NCBI RefSeq assembly: GCF_046630445.1
Contig: NC_092333.1
Location: 101,282,501 to 101,346,500 of the forward strand
Origin: Rutidosis leptorrhynchoides
Lineage: Eukaryota > Streptophyta > Magnoliopsida > Asterales > Asteraceae
Direction: 5' to 3'
DNA length: 64,000 bases
How positions within the stretch are numbered: the first letter of the stretch is position 1; each line of letters starts with the position of its first letter. The notes under the pieces are model-generated. The model made no database searches. It was not told the DNA's origin and saw only the letters and a program-made list of their open reading frames with translations. Below, piece by piece: positions 22,181-35,462 of the stretch. The translations under genes and the position numbers were made by a program.

Positions 22181-24066
22181 CACGCCATGTCTACATAAGA
22201 CATTCAAGTATTTTATTCAATACAATTAGACTTTACAATCCTCTAACATTGGAATCGGGCAAAAAGCAGTAATATTATTAAAGTATGTGTAACGATCACC
22301 ATTACAATTTTTAACTTTTTTTTGCAAATATAACAAAAACTTTTATAAAACGAAAAAAGTTTTCAAAAAGAAAACGAATTCAACGAAACATACAATAAGA
22401 ATCCCCGATGATGCTCGTGCCTAGAAAACGGCTAATAAAAGAACTATCTATACCGAGTGTTATCTAACCTAAACTGAAACATAACTAATTCCATTACAAG
22501 CAAAGCAAAGCAACGAACAATGATTCCAAAAGAAAGCTACGAATCATAAAGCTGGAGAAAACGAGCTCAGATATATTTTATAAACACGTTGAATTCTTCT
22601 ATTTCGGCACTTTGAACCAATTACAAATTATACATCGCTTTTTAACACACCTTTATCAATCATCAGTTATACTTTAGGACATTAAACGGTCATAAAAAGG
22701 GCATTAAACAAAACAAGGGCAATACTTTTTTTTTTTAAACACATACTTAAGACACGTAGTAAAAAAATTACTTACTTTTATAAATTTATTGAATATGAAA
22801 AACTTTTTCAGTCTACACCTTTGGATCAATATATGCAAAATGGTGTAGACATAGAAAATGAGTCGTGCAACACTTTGTAAATGGTATGGGACCATGTCTT
22901 GAAAAGGAATGATTGTGAAACCATGTTGAAGACAAAACAAGGATGTCGACTAACCTTTTATTTAGTAACGGTTTAATGAATTATAGCATTATTACGAGGA
23001 AAAAGTTGCGGATGCTGACGGGGCTTCGACATGACAACAATGACATGACAATTAGCTGACTCCAGTAATACGTGTATACCAACAATAATAAACCCATGTC
23101 CTCGCTTTTCACACGAATTTGTCCGTTAACTTTTAATCACCCACTATTCACGCTTTGTTTATATTTTTTTCCCATGCACTCCGTAATATTTAATGGTAAA
23201 AAAATCCGTGAAATTTTGAATTTTGTTTAAAAATATTTATTAATAAAATTAATTAAAAAATTATTATAAAAAATGCATCATATAAAATTTAGATTTAAAA
23301 GTAACATGATAACATATACAAATATAGTCTAGTATAATGAACAATACAAACTTTCATCACCTATGTATTGCTTCTATGTAAACTACGTTCATTGTAGACC
23401 TTGTAGTACTACCAAAACGATTTGCAATCAGGTACCTAAGCCACCTGCCTCTTATCTACAATGAAATCTGAAATTAGTCACTATGACCCATTACTTAAAT
23501 TTCTAATTTGACATTACTATGCAAAACCAAATGGGTCAATATAGATATTCAATTTCTCTAATAAAGTTGGTCATGGTATACAATATCAAATAAGCATATT
23601 ACAAATCCATGAAACTACACGTTCCAACATGAAATAAATATATTCATAACACATATCTGAACAACTCTGGTGCATAATATTCGTTGTTAAAAACCATATT
23701 GTTCCACAATCAAAGATGTTATCAAGATCTAAACTAATAATCAACCAAGTCATTGAAATCCTAACATAATACTGTACTATTTAAGAACACTTAGCTAAGA
23801 TGATTTGCGGATTTCCAAACTTATGTTAAACATAGTGCATATAAAATATTACTAAAATAATCAAAATGTTGTTAACAAATACATACAAACCTCAAGTTAA
23901 CAGTAATTTGAGTCTTCTTTTCTCATGTAGATCAAGAAGCTTTTATGCTTGGTTATGACACGCTTCACCTATATGGGATAATGAGAAAAACATTTAATTT
24001 TTTAATAGATTTTATTTATGACACAATGATTATAGAGCTCCATAACAAAACATAAGATATAAACAA
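22181..24066. other. AT-rich DNA, nothing recognised
   Basis: I found no coding similarity, terminal repeats or RNA gene in this stretch. Confidence 0.5.
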
Positions 24067-25537
24067 TGTTGGAAATTTTGGATAAAACAAATGGTTTTTA
24101 CCAAACTTTGGACACATATTAATATATGATAACGTAATACATATTAGTAGTTATTTAGTGGATTTTGTAGTCCTTGACGAGGACTTTAAAGACGAGCTAA
24201 AGTGTGTCCAAAACGGATAGAATGTGAAAGAGATATCGAGTCTCAATGTTGTGTGTTTGATGCAAGAATATGGAAATTTAGTATGGAATGCATCTTGTCC
24301 CACATAGGAGTGGAGATAGACTTATGAGATGTATATATGTTCTTATCTCCAAACCTATGTCAAGATCTTATGACATATTTTATTCTAGCACCTACTCTCG
24401 CGCAGGGGGGTGGTGCTAAAAACTTGAGATTTCCTGTGATCCAATGGGCGTGCCTGCACGACCTGCGGACACGAATGCAGCTCCGAAAATCCGAGCCCGT
24501 GCGAGGCCCGTTTTTTGCAACTTTGTGAACCAGTCTTCAGAAATAACAGTACACGCATCCGACTCCTTTTCAGGCAAGTGTTCTGAGTCCGGCAGTACGC
24601 TGCTTCGAACCGGTGTACCCTGGGAACAGACGTCGAATCTGTTTAAGGGAATTGTGTCAAACACAAGCCGGGTTCGCTCCTATTATTCGGTTTTACGATT
24701 CACCTTATTGTTATGTTATGTTTACAGTTATATTGCAATGCATTTGTATGTTTTCAGTTTTGTATATACGTATGTTCTAACAATCTTAAACAGACTCGGT
24801 TCATGAAAACTATTTAGTTCGTACGAAACTGAACCTGAGATTCGTGTGTGTGTATATAAGTTTAATTCGATTAACATCTGGTCGTACTACTGTTTGATAC
24901 GGCTAAAAACATGTTCTGAATAAATCAGATTTCTTCATGCGGCTCTAGATCACTTTATAATCTATGTTTTTGCCACATCGATATTTCACATATATCTGTT
25001 GGTATATGCTGTTATCATAATCTGGAATTGTAACTTGCAAATTATATATGCACATATTTTCTACTGTTTTCTAACCTTCATAAATTCGGTATGCAAAACA
25101 CGTTTATAATCGCGTCATATGAATGCGACAACATGATCTTTAAACACTCATGAACTTGTTCATATGTATGGTATCTAGTGCTCTTGAATATATTAATATT
25201 TGCATGTGTAATGGCCTAACATGTTGGAGTACTTTGTCAATATGAATGCAATGTTATAACTTTCTGTTAAAAGGCTTCACAGTATGCATGTGATAGTTAA
25301 TTAAACATATTTAATTGTTGTTTTTGTATCTTGGTTCATTTGATTTCTAATTATTATTTAATTAACATGATGTTGCTATTTCTCATCATTTATGAGAGTT
25401 AAGTTTACGAACATAAAACATTCTGTGATTTTCTAGTATATAATCTTTGTCTGTACAAAAGATTACTTACGAATTTCAAATCACACTCATTTGTAACTTC
25501 GGCCTTGTTACTAATGTTTCTCTGACTCTTTTTCAGA
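24067..25537 (+). other. Probable 5' LTR and leader of copia 2
   Basis: TGTTGGAAATTTTGGATAAA at 24067 resembles a copia LTR start. I could not locate a matching LTR end or a primer-binding site before gag, and no second LTR survives for comparison. Small open frames at 24337-24806 lack recognisable domains. Confidence 0.35.
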
Positions 25538-27214
25538 ATGAATACTCAGTCGATCCCGGATTCCACAACCGTTGCAGTTACAAATACTGGTGAGACAGTA
25601 TCGATCCCGAGATCCTCCGCTGTTAACGCTACTGTTGCGACAGTTACACCACTACCGAATGCGGTAGTTTCTCATGCTGAGAAACCTGAAAATTTCACTG
25701 GTGTGGACTTTAAACATTAGCAGCAAAAGATGCTCTTTTATCTGATGACGTTGAACCTTGCGAGGGTCTTAACTGAAACCGCTCCCCAACTTGTTGATGG
25801 GGATGTTCAAACTGTGAGCGCGGTTGAGGCATGGAAACATTTGGATTACCTGTGCCGGAACTATGTTTTGAATAGTTTGGAGAATTCTCTCTATAACGTG
25901 TACTGCACAATAAAGACTGCCAAAGAATTATGGGAGTCTTTAGAGCGAAAGTACAAGACTGAAGATGCTGGTACCAAGAAATGGGTAGTAGCTAAATTTT
26001 TAGACTTTAAGATGGTTGACTCTAAGAATGTTATGAGTCAAATCCAAGAATTACAAGTCATTATTCATGACATACATGCAGAAAAAATGGTAATCAGTCA
26101 GGGTTTCCAAGTTGCAGCTATGATTGAGAAACTGCCACCAAGCTGGGTTGATTTCAAAAATTATTTGAAACATAAGCGAAAGGAAATGACCGTTGAAGAC
26201 CTTGTGGTCCGTCTTCGTATTGAGGAAGACAACAAAGTTGCTCTTAAAAGGAGCATTACCCCTGTTTCAGCGAAGGTTAATATTGTTGAACGCGGTCAAT
26301 CCTCGAAAGGTAGCAAGAGCAAAGGGAAGACTGAGAAGATTAACAAGGGAAAAGGGTTCAACTTTGGACCTAAAGGGGGTGTTGCCAAGAAGAAAAAGTT
26401 CTCTGGAAAATGCTTTAATTGTGACCATCCGGGTCATCGTGCTGATCAGTGCACTAAGCCAAAGAAATATACTTCTAAACAAGCTAACATGGTTGATGAT
26501 GCTGACAACCTGGTTGGTTCTGACCTCACTATTATGATTTTCGAGGTTAATCTGGTTAGTTCTAATACCAGAGAGTGGTGGGTTAATATTGGGGCTACCC
26601 GTCATGTGTGTGCTGATAAGAGCCTCTTTACCACTTTCAAAAAGGTTACTAGTGGAGATAAGATGTTTATGGGAAACTCTGTTACAGCTGATATCAAGGG
26701 TGAAGGAAATGTGATCCTGAAAATGACCTCTGGAAAGGAACTTACTTTGACTAATGCGTTGTATGTTCCTGAGATTCGTAAGAATCTTGTGTCTGGGTGG
26801 TTATTGAATAAGTTTGCCTTTAGACTTGTGTTTGAGTCTGATAAGGTCGTGTTGACCAAAAGTGGTGTTTATGTTGGTAAGGGTTATGCCCTTAATGGCA
26901 TGTTTAAGCTAAATGCAATGGTTATTAACACTGAAGCTAATAAAACAAGTACTACTTCTGTTTATTTTCTTGAGTCTTCTAATGTGTGGCATGGTAGACT
27001 AGGTCATGTTAATTTTAATTCCATTCGTCGCTTAATTAAATTGAATTGCATACCAACGTTACACATTGACTCAAACTATAAATGTAAAACATGTGTTGAA
27101 GCCAAATTAACAAGATCATCCTTCAAATCGATTGAACGAATAACCGAACCCCTTGATATGATTCACACTGATGTGTGTGATTTGAAATCCATTCCAACGA
27201 AGAATGGTAACTAG
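25538..27214 (+). pseudogene. Copia 2 gag, protease and integrase N-terminus (broken)
   Basis: The ATG at 25538 starts a Gag with a Thr/Val-rich leader and KPENFTGVDFKH. TAG at 25718-25720 falls where the family has Trp, after which QQKMLFYLMTLNL continues in frame. Gag then reads LWESLERKYKTEDAGTKKW and LPPSWVDFKNYLKHK. A zinc knuckle CFNCDHPGHRADQC follows a Lys/Gly-rich stretch. The protease motif is WWVNIGATRHVC where the family has WxxDSGAT, so the catalytic Asp is lost. The pre-integrase WHGRLGHVNF is at about 26987. The integrase core starts with HTDVCDL, and TAG at 27212-27214 interrupts it before YFITFIND. Confidence 0.92.
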
Positions 27215-28424
27215 TACTTCATTACGTTTATCAATGATAGCACGAAGTATTGTTATGTTTACTTATTGAAAAGTAAAGATGAAGCAATTGAGAAATTTAT
27301 TGCTTATAAAAATGAAGTTGAGAATCAACTTGAACGGAAAATCAAGGTTGTCCGCAGTGATAGAGGTGGCGAATATGTTGCACCTTTTGCTGAATTTTGT
27401 GCGCAAAATGACATTAGACATGAATTCACTGCACCTTACTCACCTCAATCAAATGGCACTGCTGAAAGAAAGAATAGAACCTTGAAAGAAATGGTGAATG
27501 CCATGTTGGTGAGTTCGGGTATAAGCCAGTCAATGTGGGGGGATGCCATCCTATCGGCAAACTATCTTTTAAATAAGATACCCCAAAAGAAAAGGGATGA
27601 AACCCCATACGAGTTATGGTGGAAAAGGAAACCATCATATGAGTACCTCAAAGTGTGGGGGTGCCTAGCAAAGGTAGCTGTTCCACTACCTAAGGCACAA
27701 AAGATAGGGTCAAAGACTGTTGACTGCATATTTATTGGATATGCTGAACACAGTACGGCTTATCGGTTCCTTGTGCATGAATCCAAGATTTCGGATATAC
27801 ATAAAGGTTCGATCATGGAATCGAGAAATGCTTCGTTCTTTGAAAATGTATTTCCGTGCATTACAAATGAACATGTTGAAATTGAGACACCTCATGAACA
27901 AGTTCATGAGGAACTAGTAGAATCTGAGGAAGAAGAGCTTGTGCTGAGACGAAGCAAAAGAGCAAGGACAAAAAAATCATTCGGTCCTGATTTTCACACT
28001 TACATGGTTGAAAATGAACCTACAACTTACCATGAGGCGGTGTCTTCCTCTGAAGGACCTCAATGGAAGGAGGCCATTAAAAGTGAAATAGATTCTATTT
28101 TACAAAACCATACTTGGGAGTTAGTGGATCTTCCTCCGGGATGCAAGCCACTAGGTTATCGATGGATCTTCAAGAAGAAGTTAAAGCCAGATGGTACCAT
28201 TGATAAGTATAAGGCAAGGTTGGTGATCAAAGGTTATAGACAACGAGAAGGTCTAGGTTACTTTGATACATATTCGCCGGTAATGCCAATAACCTCAATC
28301 AGGTTGGTACTTTCCATTGCCGCCATTAGAAACTTGGAAGTACATCAAATGGATGTGAAAACCGCTTTCCTAAACGGAAATCTCGAAGAAGAGATTTACA
28401 TGGAACAACCCGCGGGGTTTAAAG
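27215..28424 (+). pseudogene. Copia 2 integrase core and RT N-terminal half
   Basis: Integrase continues in frame after the stop: YFITFINDSTKYC, VVRSDRGGEYV (second catalytic Asp), NGTAERKNRTLKEMVN (Glu), WKRKPSYEYLKVWGCLAKV and DCIFIGYAEHSTAYRFL. The acidic linker LVESEEEELVLRRSKRARTKKS leads into RT: GPQWKEAIKSEIDSI, LGYRWIFKKKLKPDGTIDKY, HQMDVKTAFLNGNLEEEIY and EQPAGFK. The gypsy element at 28425 breaks it there. No stop occurs from 27266 to the junction, so this half decayed little before the insertion. Confidence 0.93.
28420..28424 (+). repeat. Target-site duplication, left copy (TAAAG)
   Basis: Identical to 41537-41541. It flanks the gypsy insertion. Confidence 0.95.
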
Positions 28425-31400
28425 TGAAATGTCCCGTTCTTATTGATTAAAAACGTTCCATATTAATTGATTTCGTTGCGAGGTTTTGACCTCTATATGA
28501 GACGTTTTTCAAAGACTGCATTCATTTTAAAACAAACCATAACCTTTATTTCATCAATAAAGGTTTAAAAAGCTTTACGTAGATTATCAAATAATGATAA
28601 TCTAAAATATCCTGTTTACACACGACCATTACATAATGGTTTACAATACAAATATGTTACAACAAAATAAGTTTCTTGAATGCAGTTTTTACACAATATC
28701 ATACAAGCATGGACTCCAAATCTCGTCCTTATTTAAGTATGCGACAGCGGAAGCTCTTAATAATCACTTGAGAATAAACATGCTTAAAACGTCAACAAAA
28801 ATGTTGGTGAGTTATAGGTTTAACCTATATATATCAAATCGTAACAATAGACCACAAGATTTCATATTTCAATACACACCCCGTACATAGAGATAAAAAT
28901 CATTTATATGGTGAACACCTGGTAACTGACATTAACAAGATGCATATATAAGAATATCCCCATCATTCCGGGACACCCTTCGGATATGATATAAATTTCG
29001 AAGTACTAAAGCATCCGGTACTTTGGATGGGGTTTGTTAGGCCCAATAGATCTATCTTTAGGATTCGCGTCAATTAGGGTGTCTGTTCCCTAATTCTTAG
29101 ATTACCAGACTTAATAAAAAGGGGCATATTCGATTTCGATAATTCAACCATAGAATGTAGTTTCACATACTTGTGTCTATTTTGTAAATCATTTATAAAA
29201 CCTGCATGTATTCTCATCCCAAAAATATTAGATTTTAAAAGTGGGACTATAACTCACTTTCACAGATTTTTACTTCGTCGAGAAGTAAGACTTGGCCACT
29301 GTTGATTCACGAACCTATAACAATATATACATGTATATTAAAGTATGTTCAAAATATATTTACAACACTTTTAATATATTTTGATGTTTTAAGTTTATTA
29401 AGTCAGCTGTCCTCGTTAGTAACCTACAACTAGTTGTCCACAGTTAGATGTACAGAAATAAATCGATAAATATTATCTTGAATCAATCCACGACCCAGTG
29501 TATACGTATCTCAGTATTGATCACAACTCAAACTATATATATTTTGGAATCAACCTCAACCCTGTATAGCTAACTCCAACATTCACATATAGAGTGTCTA
29601 TGGTTGTTCCGAAATATATATAGATGTGTCGACATGATAGGTTGAAACATTGTATACGTGTCTATGGTATCTCAAGATTACATAATATATAATACAAGTT
29701 GATTAAGTTATGGTTGGAATAGATTTGTTACCAATTTTCACGTAGCTAAAATGAGAAAAATTATCCAATCTTGTTTTACCCATAACTTCTTCATTTTAAA
29801 TCTGTTTTGAGTGAATCAAATTGCTATGGTTTCATATTGAACTCTATTTTATGAATCTAAACAGAAAAAGTATAGGTTTATAGTCGGAAAAATAAGTTAC
29901 AAGTCGTTTTTGTAAAGGTAGTCATTTCAGTCGAAAGAACGACGTCTAGATGACCATTTTAGAAAACATACTTCCACTTTGAGTTTAACCATAATTTTTG
30001 GATATAGTTTCATGTTCATAATAAAAATCATTTTCTCAGAATAACAACTTTTAAATCAAAGTTTATCATAGTTTTTAATTAACTAACCCAAAACAGCCCG
30101 CGGTGTTACTACGACGGCGTAAATCCGATTTTACGGTATTTTTCGTGTTTCCAGGTTTTAAATCATTAAATTAGCATATCATATAGATATAGAACATGTG
30201 TTTAGTTAATTTTAAAAGTCAAGGTAGAAGGATTAACTTTTGTTTGCGAACAAGTTTAGAATTAACTAAACTATATTCTAGTGATTACGAGTTTAAACCT
30301 TCGAATAAGATAGTTTTATATATATGAATCGAATGATGTTATGAACATTATTACTACCTCAAGTTTAGTAGGTAAACCTACTGGAAGTGACAAGAAATGA
30401 TCTAGCTTCAAAGGATCTTGGATGGCTTGAAAGTTCTTGAAGTAGGATCATGACACAAAAACAAGTTCAAGTAAGATTTTTACTCGAATTAAGATAGTTT
30501 ATAGTTATAGAAATTGAATCAAAGTTTGAATATGAATATTACCTTGAATAAGAAAGATAACCTACTGTATATAACAAAGGTTTCTTGATCTTAGATGATT
30601 ACTTGGAATGGATTAGAAAGCTTGGAAGTAAATTAGTAAACTTGAAGGGATTTTTGAAGTGTTCTTGAAGTGTTCTTCCTATGATGATTATAGCTTGATT
30701 CTTGAAGTGATTTTTGATCAAGATGATGATTAACTACTGGAAAAATACGTTCATAATAGTGTGTGTGTGTTGAGAGAGAATTAGAAAGAGAATTGGAAGT
30801 GAAATGGAGTGAATGATGAGTGGTAATTGGTGAGTGGTGAGTGGGGTTAAAAGGAGTTCTAGTTAGTTGAATAGCTCATGGTAGAAGTTAAAATTGATTA
30901 GTCATACATGACATAATCAAGAGTGGAATCCCATGCTAGTTCCTATTGGTATATACCTATAGTAAGTACGTTTTGAAGCCGTGTATAATACGGGTAAGAA
31001 TACGACTAGAATTCTTGATGAAAGAAAAGAATGGGAAAGTAACTGTGACCATTTTCGTTAAGTATGAGTGTTTTGATATATGTCTTGAAGTCTTCTAAAA
31101 GTATTTTAATACATCTAAATACACTACATGTATATACATTTTAACTGAGTCGTTAAGTCATCGTTAGTCGTTACATGTAAGTGTTGTTTTGAAACCTTTA
31201 AGTTAACGATCTCAATTAATGTTGTTAACCCATTGTTTATTATATATAATGAGATGTTAAATTATTATATTATCATGATATTATGATATCTTAATATATC
31301 TTAATATGATATATATACATTTAAATGTCGTTACAACGATAATCGTTACATATATGTCTCGTTTCGAAATCCTTAAGTTAGTAGTCTTGTTTATATGTAT

Positions 31401-31673
31401 ATAACTCATTGTTAATATACTTATGGAGATACTTACTTATCATAATCTCATGTTAACCATATGTATATCCATATATATATCGTCATGTCGTTTTTACAAG
31501 TTTTAACGTTCGTGAATCGCCGGTCAACTTGGGTGGTCAATTGTCTATATGAAACATATTTCAATTAATCAAGCCTTAACAAGTTTGATTGTTTAACATG
31601 TTGGAAACATTTAATCATGTAAATATCAATCTCAATTAATATATATAAACATGGAAAAGTTCGGGTCACTACA
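28425..31673 (-). repeat. 3' LTR of gypsy element 2 (3,249 bp)
   Basis: On the plus strand it starts TGAAATGTCCCG and ends GGGTCACTACA. On the element's own strand this reads TGTAGTGACCC to CGGGACATTTCA. It contains no recognisable gene; an 84-codon plus-strand frame at 28636 is repeated in the other LTR and has no domain. Confidence 0.95.
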
Positions 31674-31708
31674 GTACCTACCCGTTAAATAAATTTCGTC
31701 CCGAAATT

Positions 31709-33101
31709 TTAAGCTGTTGAAGGTGTTGACGAATCTTCTGGAAATAGATGTGGGTATTTCTTCTTCGTCTGATCTTCACGCTCCCAGGTGAACTCGGGTC
31801 CTCTACGAGCATTCCATCGAACCTTAACAATTGGTATCTTGTTTTGCTTAAGTCTTTTAACCTCACGATCCATTATTTCGACGGGTTCTTCGATGAATTG
31901 GAGTTTTTCGTTGATTTGGATTTCATCTAACGGAATAGTGAGATCTTCTTTAGCAAAACATTTCTTCAAATTCGAGACGTGGAAAGTGTTATGTACAGCC
32001 GCGAGTTGTTGAGGTAACTCAAGTCGGTAAGCTACTGGTCCGACACGATCAATAATCTTGAATGGTCCAATATACCTTGAATTTAATTTCCCTCGTTTAC
32101 CAAATCGAACAACGCCTTTCCAAGGTGCAACTTTAAGCATGACCATCTCTCCAATTTCAAATTCTATATCTTTTCTTTTAATGTCAGCGTAGCTCTTTTG
32201 TCGACTTTGGGCGGTTTTCAACCGTTGTTGAATTTGGATGATCTTCTCGGTAGTTTCTTGTATAATCTCCGGACCCGTAATCTGTCTATCCCCCACTTCA
32301 CTCCAACAAATCGGAGACCTGCACTTTCTACCATAAAGTGCTTCAAACGGCGCCATCTCAATGCTTGAATGGTAGCTGTTGTTGTAGGAAAATTCTGCTA
32401 ACGGTAGATGTCGATCCCAACTGTTTCCGAAATCAATAACACATGCTCGTAGCATGTCTTCAAGCGTTTGTATCATCCTTTCGCTCTGCCCATCAGTTTG
32501 TGGATGATAGGACGTACTCATGTCTAGACGAGTTCCTAATGCTTGCTGTAATGTCTGCCAGAATCTTGAAATAAATCTGCCATCCCTATCAGAGATAATA
32601 GAGATTGGTATTCTATGTCTGGAGACGACTTCCTTCAAATACAGTCGTGCTAACTTCTCCATCTTGTCATCTTCTCTTATTGGTAGGAAGTGTGCTGATT
32701 TGGTGAGACGATCAACTATTACCCAAATAGTATCAAAACCACTTGCACTCCTTGGCAATTTAGTGATGAAATCCATGGTAAGGTTTTCCCATTTCTATTC
32801 CGGGATTTCGGGTTGTTGAAGTAGACCTGATGGTTTCTGATGCTCAGCTTTGACCTTAGAACACGTCAAACATTATCCTACGTATTTAGCAACATCGGCT
32901 TTCATACCCGGCCACCAAAAATGTTTCTTGAGATCCTTGTACATCTTCCCCGTTCCGGGATGTATTGAGTATCTGGTTTTATGAGCTTCTCTAAGTACCA
33001 TTTCTCTCATATCTCCAAATTTTGGTACCCAAATCCTTTCAGCCCTATACCGGGTTCCGTCTTCCCGAATATTAAGATGCTTCTCCGATCCTTTGGGTAT
33101 T
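31709..33101 (-). pseudogene. Gypsy 2 integrase and chromodomain (two stops)
   Basis: On the minus strand the HHCC region reads REAHKTRYSIHPGTGKMYKD, then CLTCSKVKAEHQKPSG. A stop stands just before CLTC and another in [11 protein letters not shown] (TAG for Trp). The core then reads [34 protein letters not shown] and [18 protein letters not shown], with all three acidic residues present. The tail has [45 protein letters not shown] and a chromodomain ([37 protein letters not shown]) ending at 31709. The open part starts at Met 32776. It is separated from the upstream pol frame by a frameshift at an A7 run (plus-strand T7 near 33120). Confidence 0.93.
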
Positions 33102-35421
33102 TCATCCTTTAAATTTCCCTTTTTTTAAAACTCCTTGTTGCGCCTCCTTTATTTGAGTAGTAAGGTTATTATGAATCATTATATTCATAGATTTTACTCG
33201 AATGGGTTCTCTGTCCTTCCTGCTCAAGGCATCGGCTACCACATTTGGCTTCTCCGGGTGGTAACGAATCTCAAAGTCGTAATCATTCAATAATTCAATC
33301 CACCTACGCTGCCTCATATTCAGTTGTTTCTGATTAAATATGTGTTGAAGACTTTTGTGATCGGTATATATAATACTTTTGACCCCATATAAGTAGTGCC
33401 TCCAAGTCTTTAATGCAAAAACAACCGCGCCTAATTCCAAATCATGCGTCGTATAATTTTGTTCGTGAATCTTCAATTGTCTAGACGCATAAGCAATCAC
33501 CTTCGTTCGTTGCATTAATACACAACCGAGACCTTGCTTTGATGCGTCACAATAAATCACAAAATCATCATTCCCTTCAGGCAATGACAATATAGGTGCC
33601 GTAGTTAGCTTTTTCTTCAATAACTGAAACGCTTTCTCTTGTTCATCATTCCATTCAAATTTCTTCCCTTTATGCGTTAATGCAGTCAAGGGTTTTGCTA
33701 TTCTGGAAAAGTCTTGGATGAACCTTCTGTAGTAACCAGCTAGTCCTAAAAACTGGCGTATGTGTTTCGGAGTTTTCGGGGTTTCCCACTTTTCAACAGT
33801 TTCTATCTTTGCCGGATCCACCTTAATACCTTCTTTGTTCACTATGTGACCGAGGAATTGAACTTCTTCCAACCAAAATGCACACTTTGAAAACTTAGCG
33901 TACAATTCTTCCTTCCTCAATACTTCTAACACCTTTCTCAAATGTTCACCGTGTTCTTGGTCATTCTTTGAGTAAATAAGTATGTCATCAATGAAAACAA
34001 TGACAAACTTGTCAAGGTATGGTCCACACACTCGGTTCATAAGGTCCATGAACACAGCTGGTGCATTAGTTAAACCAAATGGCATGACCATAAACTCGTA
34101 ATGACCGTAACGTGTTCTGAAAGCAGTCTTTGGAATATCATCTTCTTTCACCCGCATTTGATGATACCCGGAACGTAAGTCAATCTTTGAATAAACAGAC
34201 GAGCCTTGTAGTTGATCAAATAAGCCGTCGATTCTCGGTAGTGGGTAGCGGTTCTTGATGGTAAGTTTGTTCAACTCTCGGTAGTCGATACACAACCTGA
34301 ATGTACCATCTTTCTTCTTGACAAACAAAACAGGAGCTCCCCATGGTGATGTGCTTGGTCGAATGAAACCACGCTCTAAAAGTTCTTGTAATTGGCTTTG
34401 CAGTTCTTTCATCTCGCTGGGTGCGAGTCTGTAAGGAGCACGAGCTATTGGTGCAGCTCCTGGTACAAGATCTATTTGAAATTCAACGGATCGATGTGGG
34501 GGTAATCCCGATAATTCTTTCGGAAATACATCGGGAAATTCTTTTGCAATGGGAACATCATTGATGCTCTTTTCTTCAGTTTGTACTTTCTCGACGTGTG
34601 CTAGAACAGCATAGCAACCTTTTCTTATTAGTTTTTGTGCCTTCAAATTACTAATAAGATGTAGCTTCGTGTTGCCCTTTTCTCCGTACACCATTAAGGG
34701 TTTTCCTTTTTCTCGTATAATGCGAATTGCATTTTTGTAACAAACGATTTCTGCTTTCACTTCTTTCAACCAGTCCATACCGATTATCACATCAAAACTC
34801 CCTAACTCTACTGGTATCAAATCAATCTTAAATGTTTCGCTAACCAGTTTAATTTCTCGATTCCGACATATATTATCTGCTGAAATTAATTTACCATTTG
34901 CTAATTCGAGTAAAAATTTACTATCCAAAGGCGTCAATGGACAACTTAATTTAGCACAAAAATCTCTACTCATATAGCTTCTATCCGCACCCGAATCAAA
35001 TAAAACGTAAGCAGATTTATTGTCAATAAGAAACGTACCCGTAACAAGCTCTGGGTCTTCTTGTGCCTCTGCCGCATTAATATTGAAAACTCTTCCGCGG
35101 CCTTGTCCATTCGTGTTCTCCTGGTTCGGGCAATTTCTAATAATGTGGCCCGGTTTTCCACATTTATAACAAACTACATTGGCATAACTTGCTCCGACAC
35201 TACTTCCTCCGCCATTACTCGTTCCGACACCATTTGTTCCTTTCGTTCTATTAACCCCTGGTCCGTAGACCTCACACTTTGCCGTGCTATGACCATTTCT
35301 TTTACACTTGTTGCAAAATTTGGTGCAGAACCCCGAGTGATACTTTTCACACCTTTGGCATAGCTGCTTCTGATTGTTGTTGTTGTTGCGGTTATTATTG
35401 TTGTTGGGATGATTGTTGTAG

Positions 35422-35462
<41 letters not shown>

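Noticed and set aside
24337-24806. Overlapping small frames upstream of copia-2 gag
   Set aside because: They lie in the probable LTR/leader of copia 2, overlap on both strands, and show no domain.
28636-28890. 84-codon frame repeated at 38495-38749
   Set aside because: It is duplicated only because it lies in both LTRs of gypsy 2; no domain and no coding signal.
30098-30121. Palindrome pair in the gypsy-2 LTRs (CCGCGG and TACGACGGCGTA)
   Set aside because: The dyads are weak and only ~15 bp apart, so I do not count them with the phased arrays.
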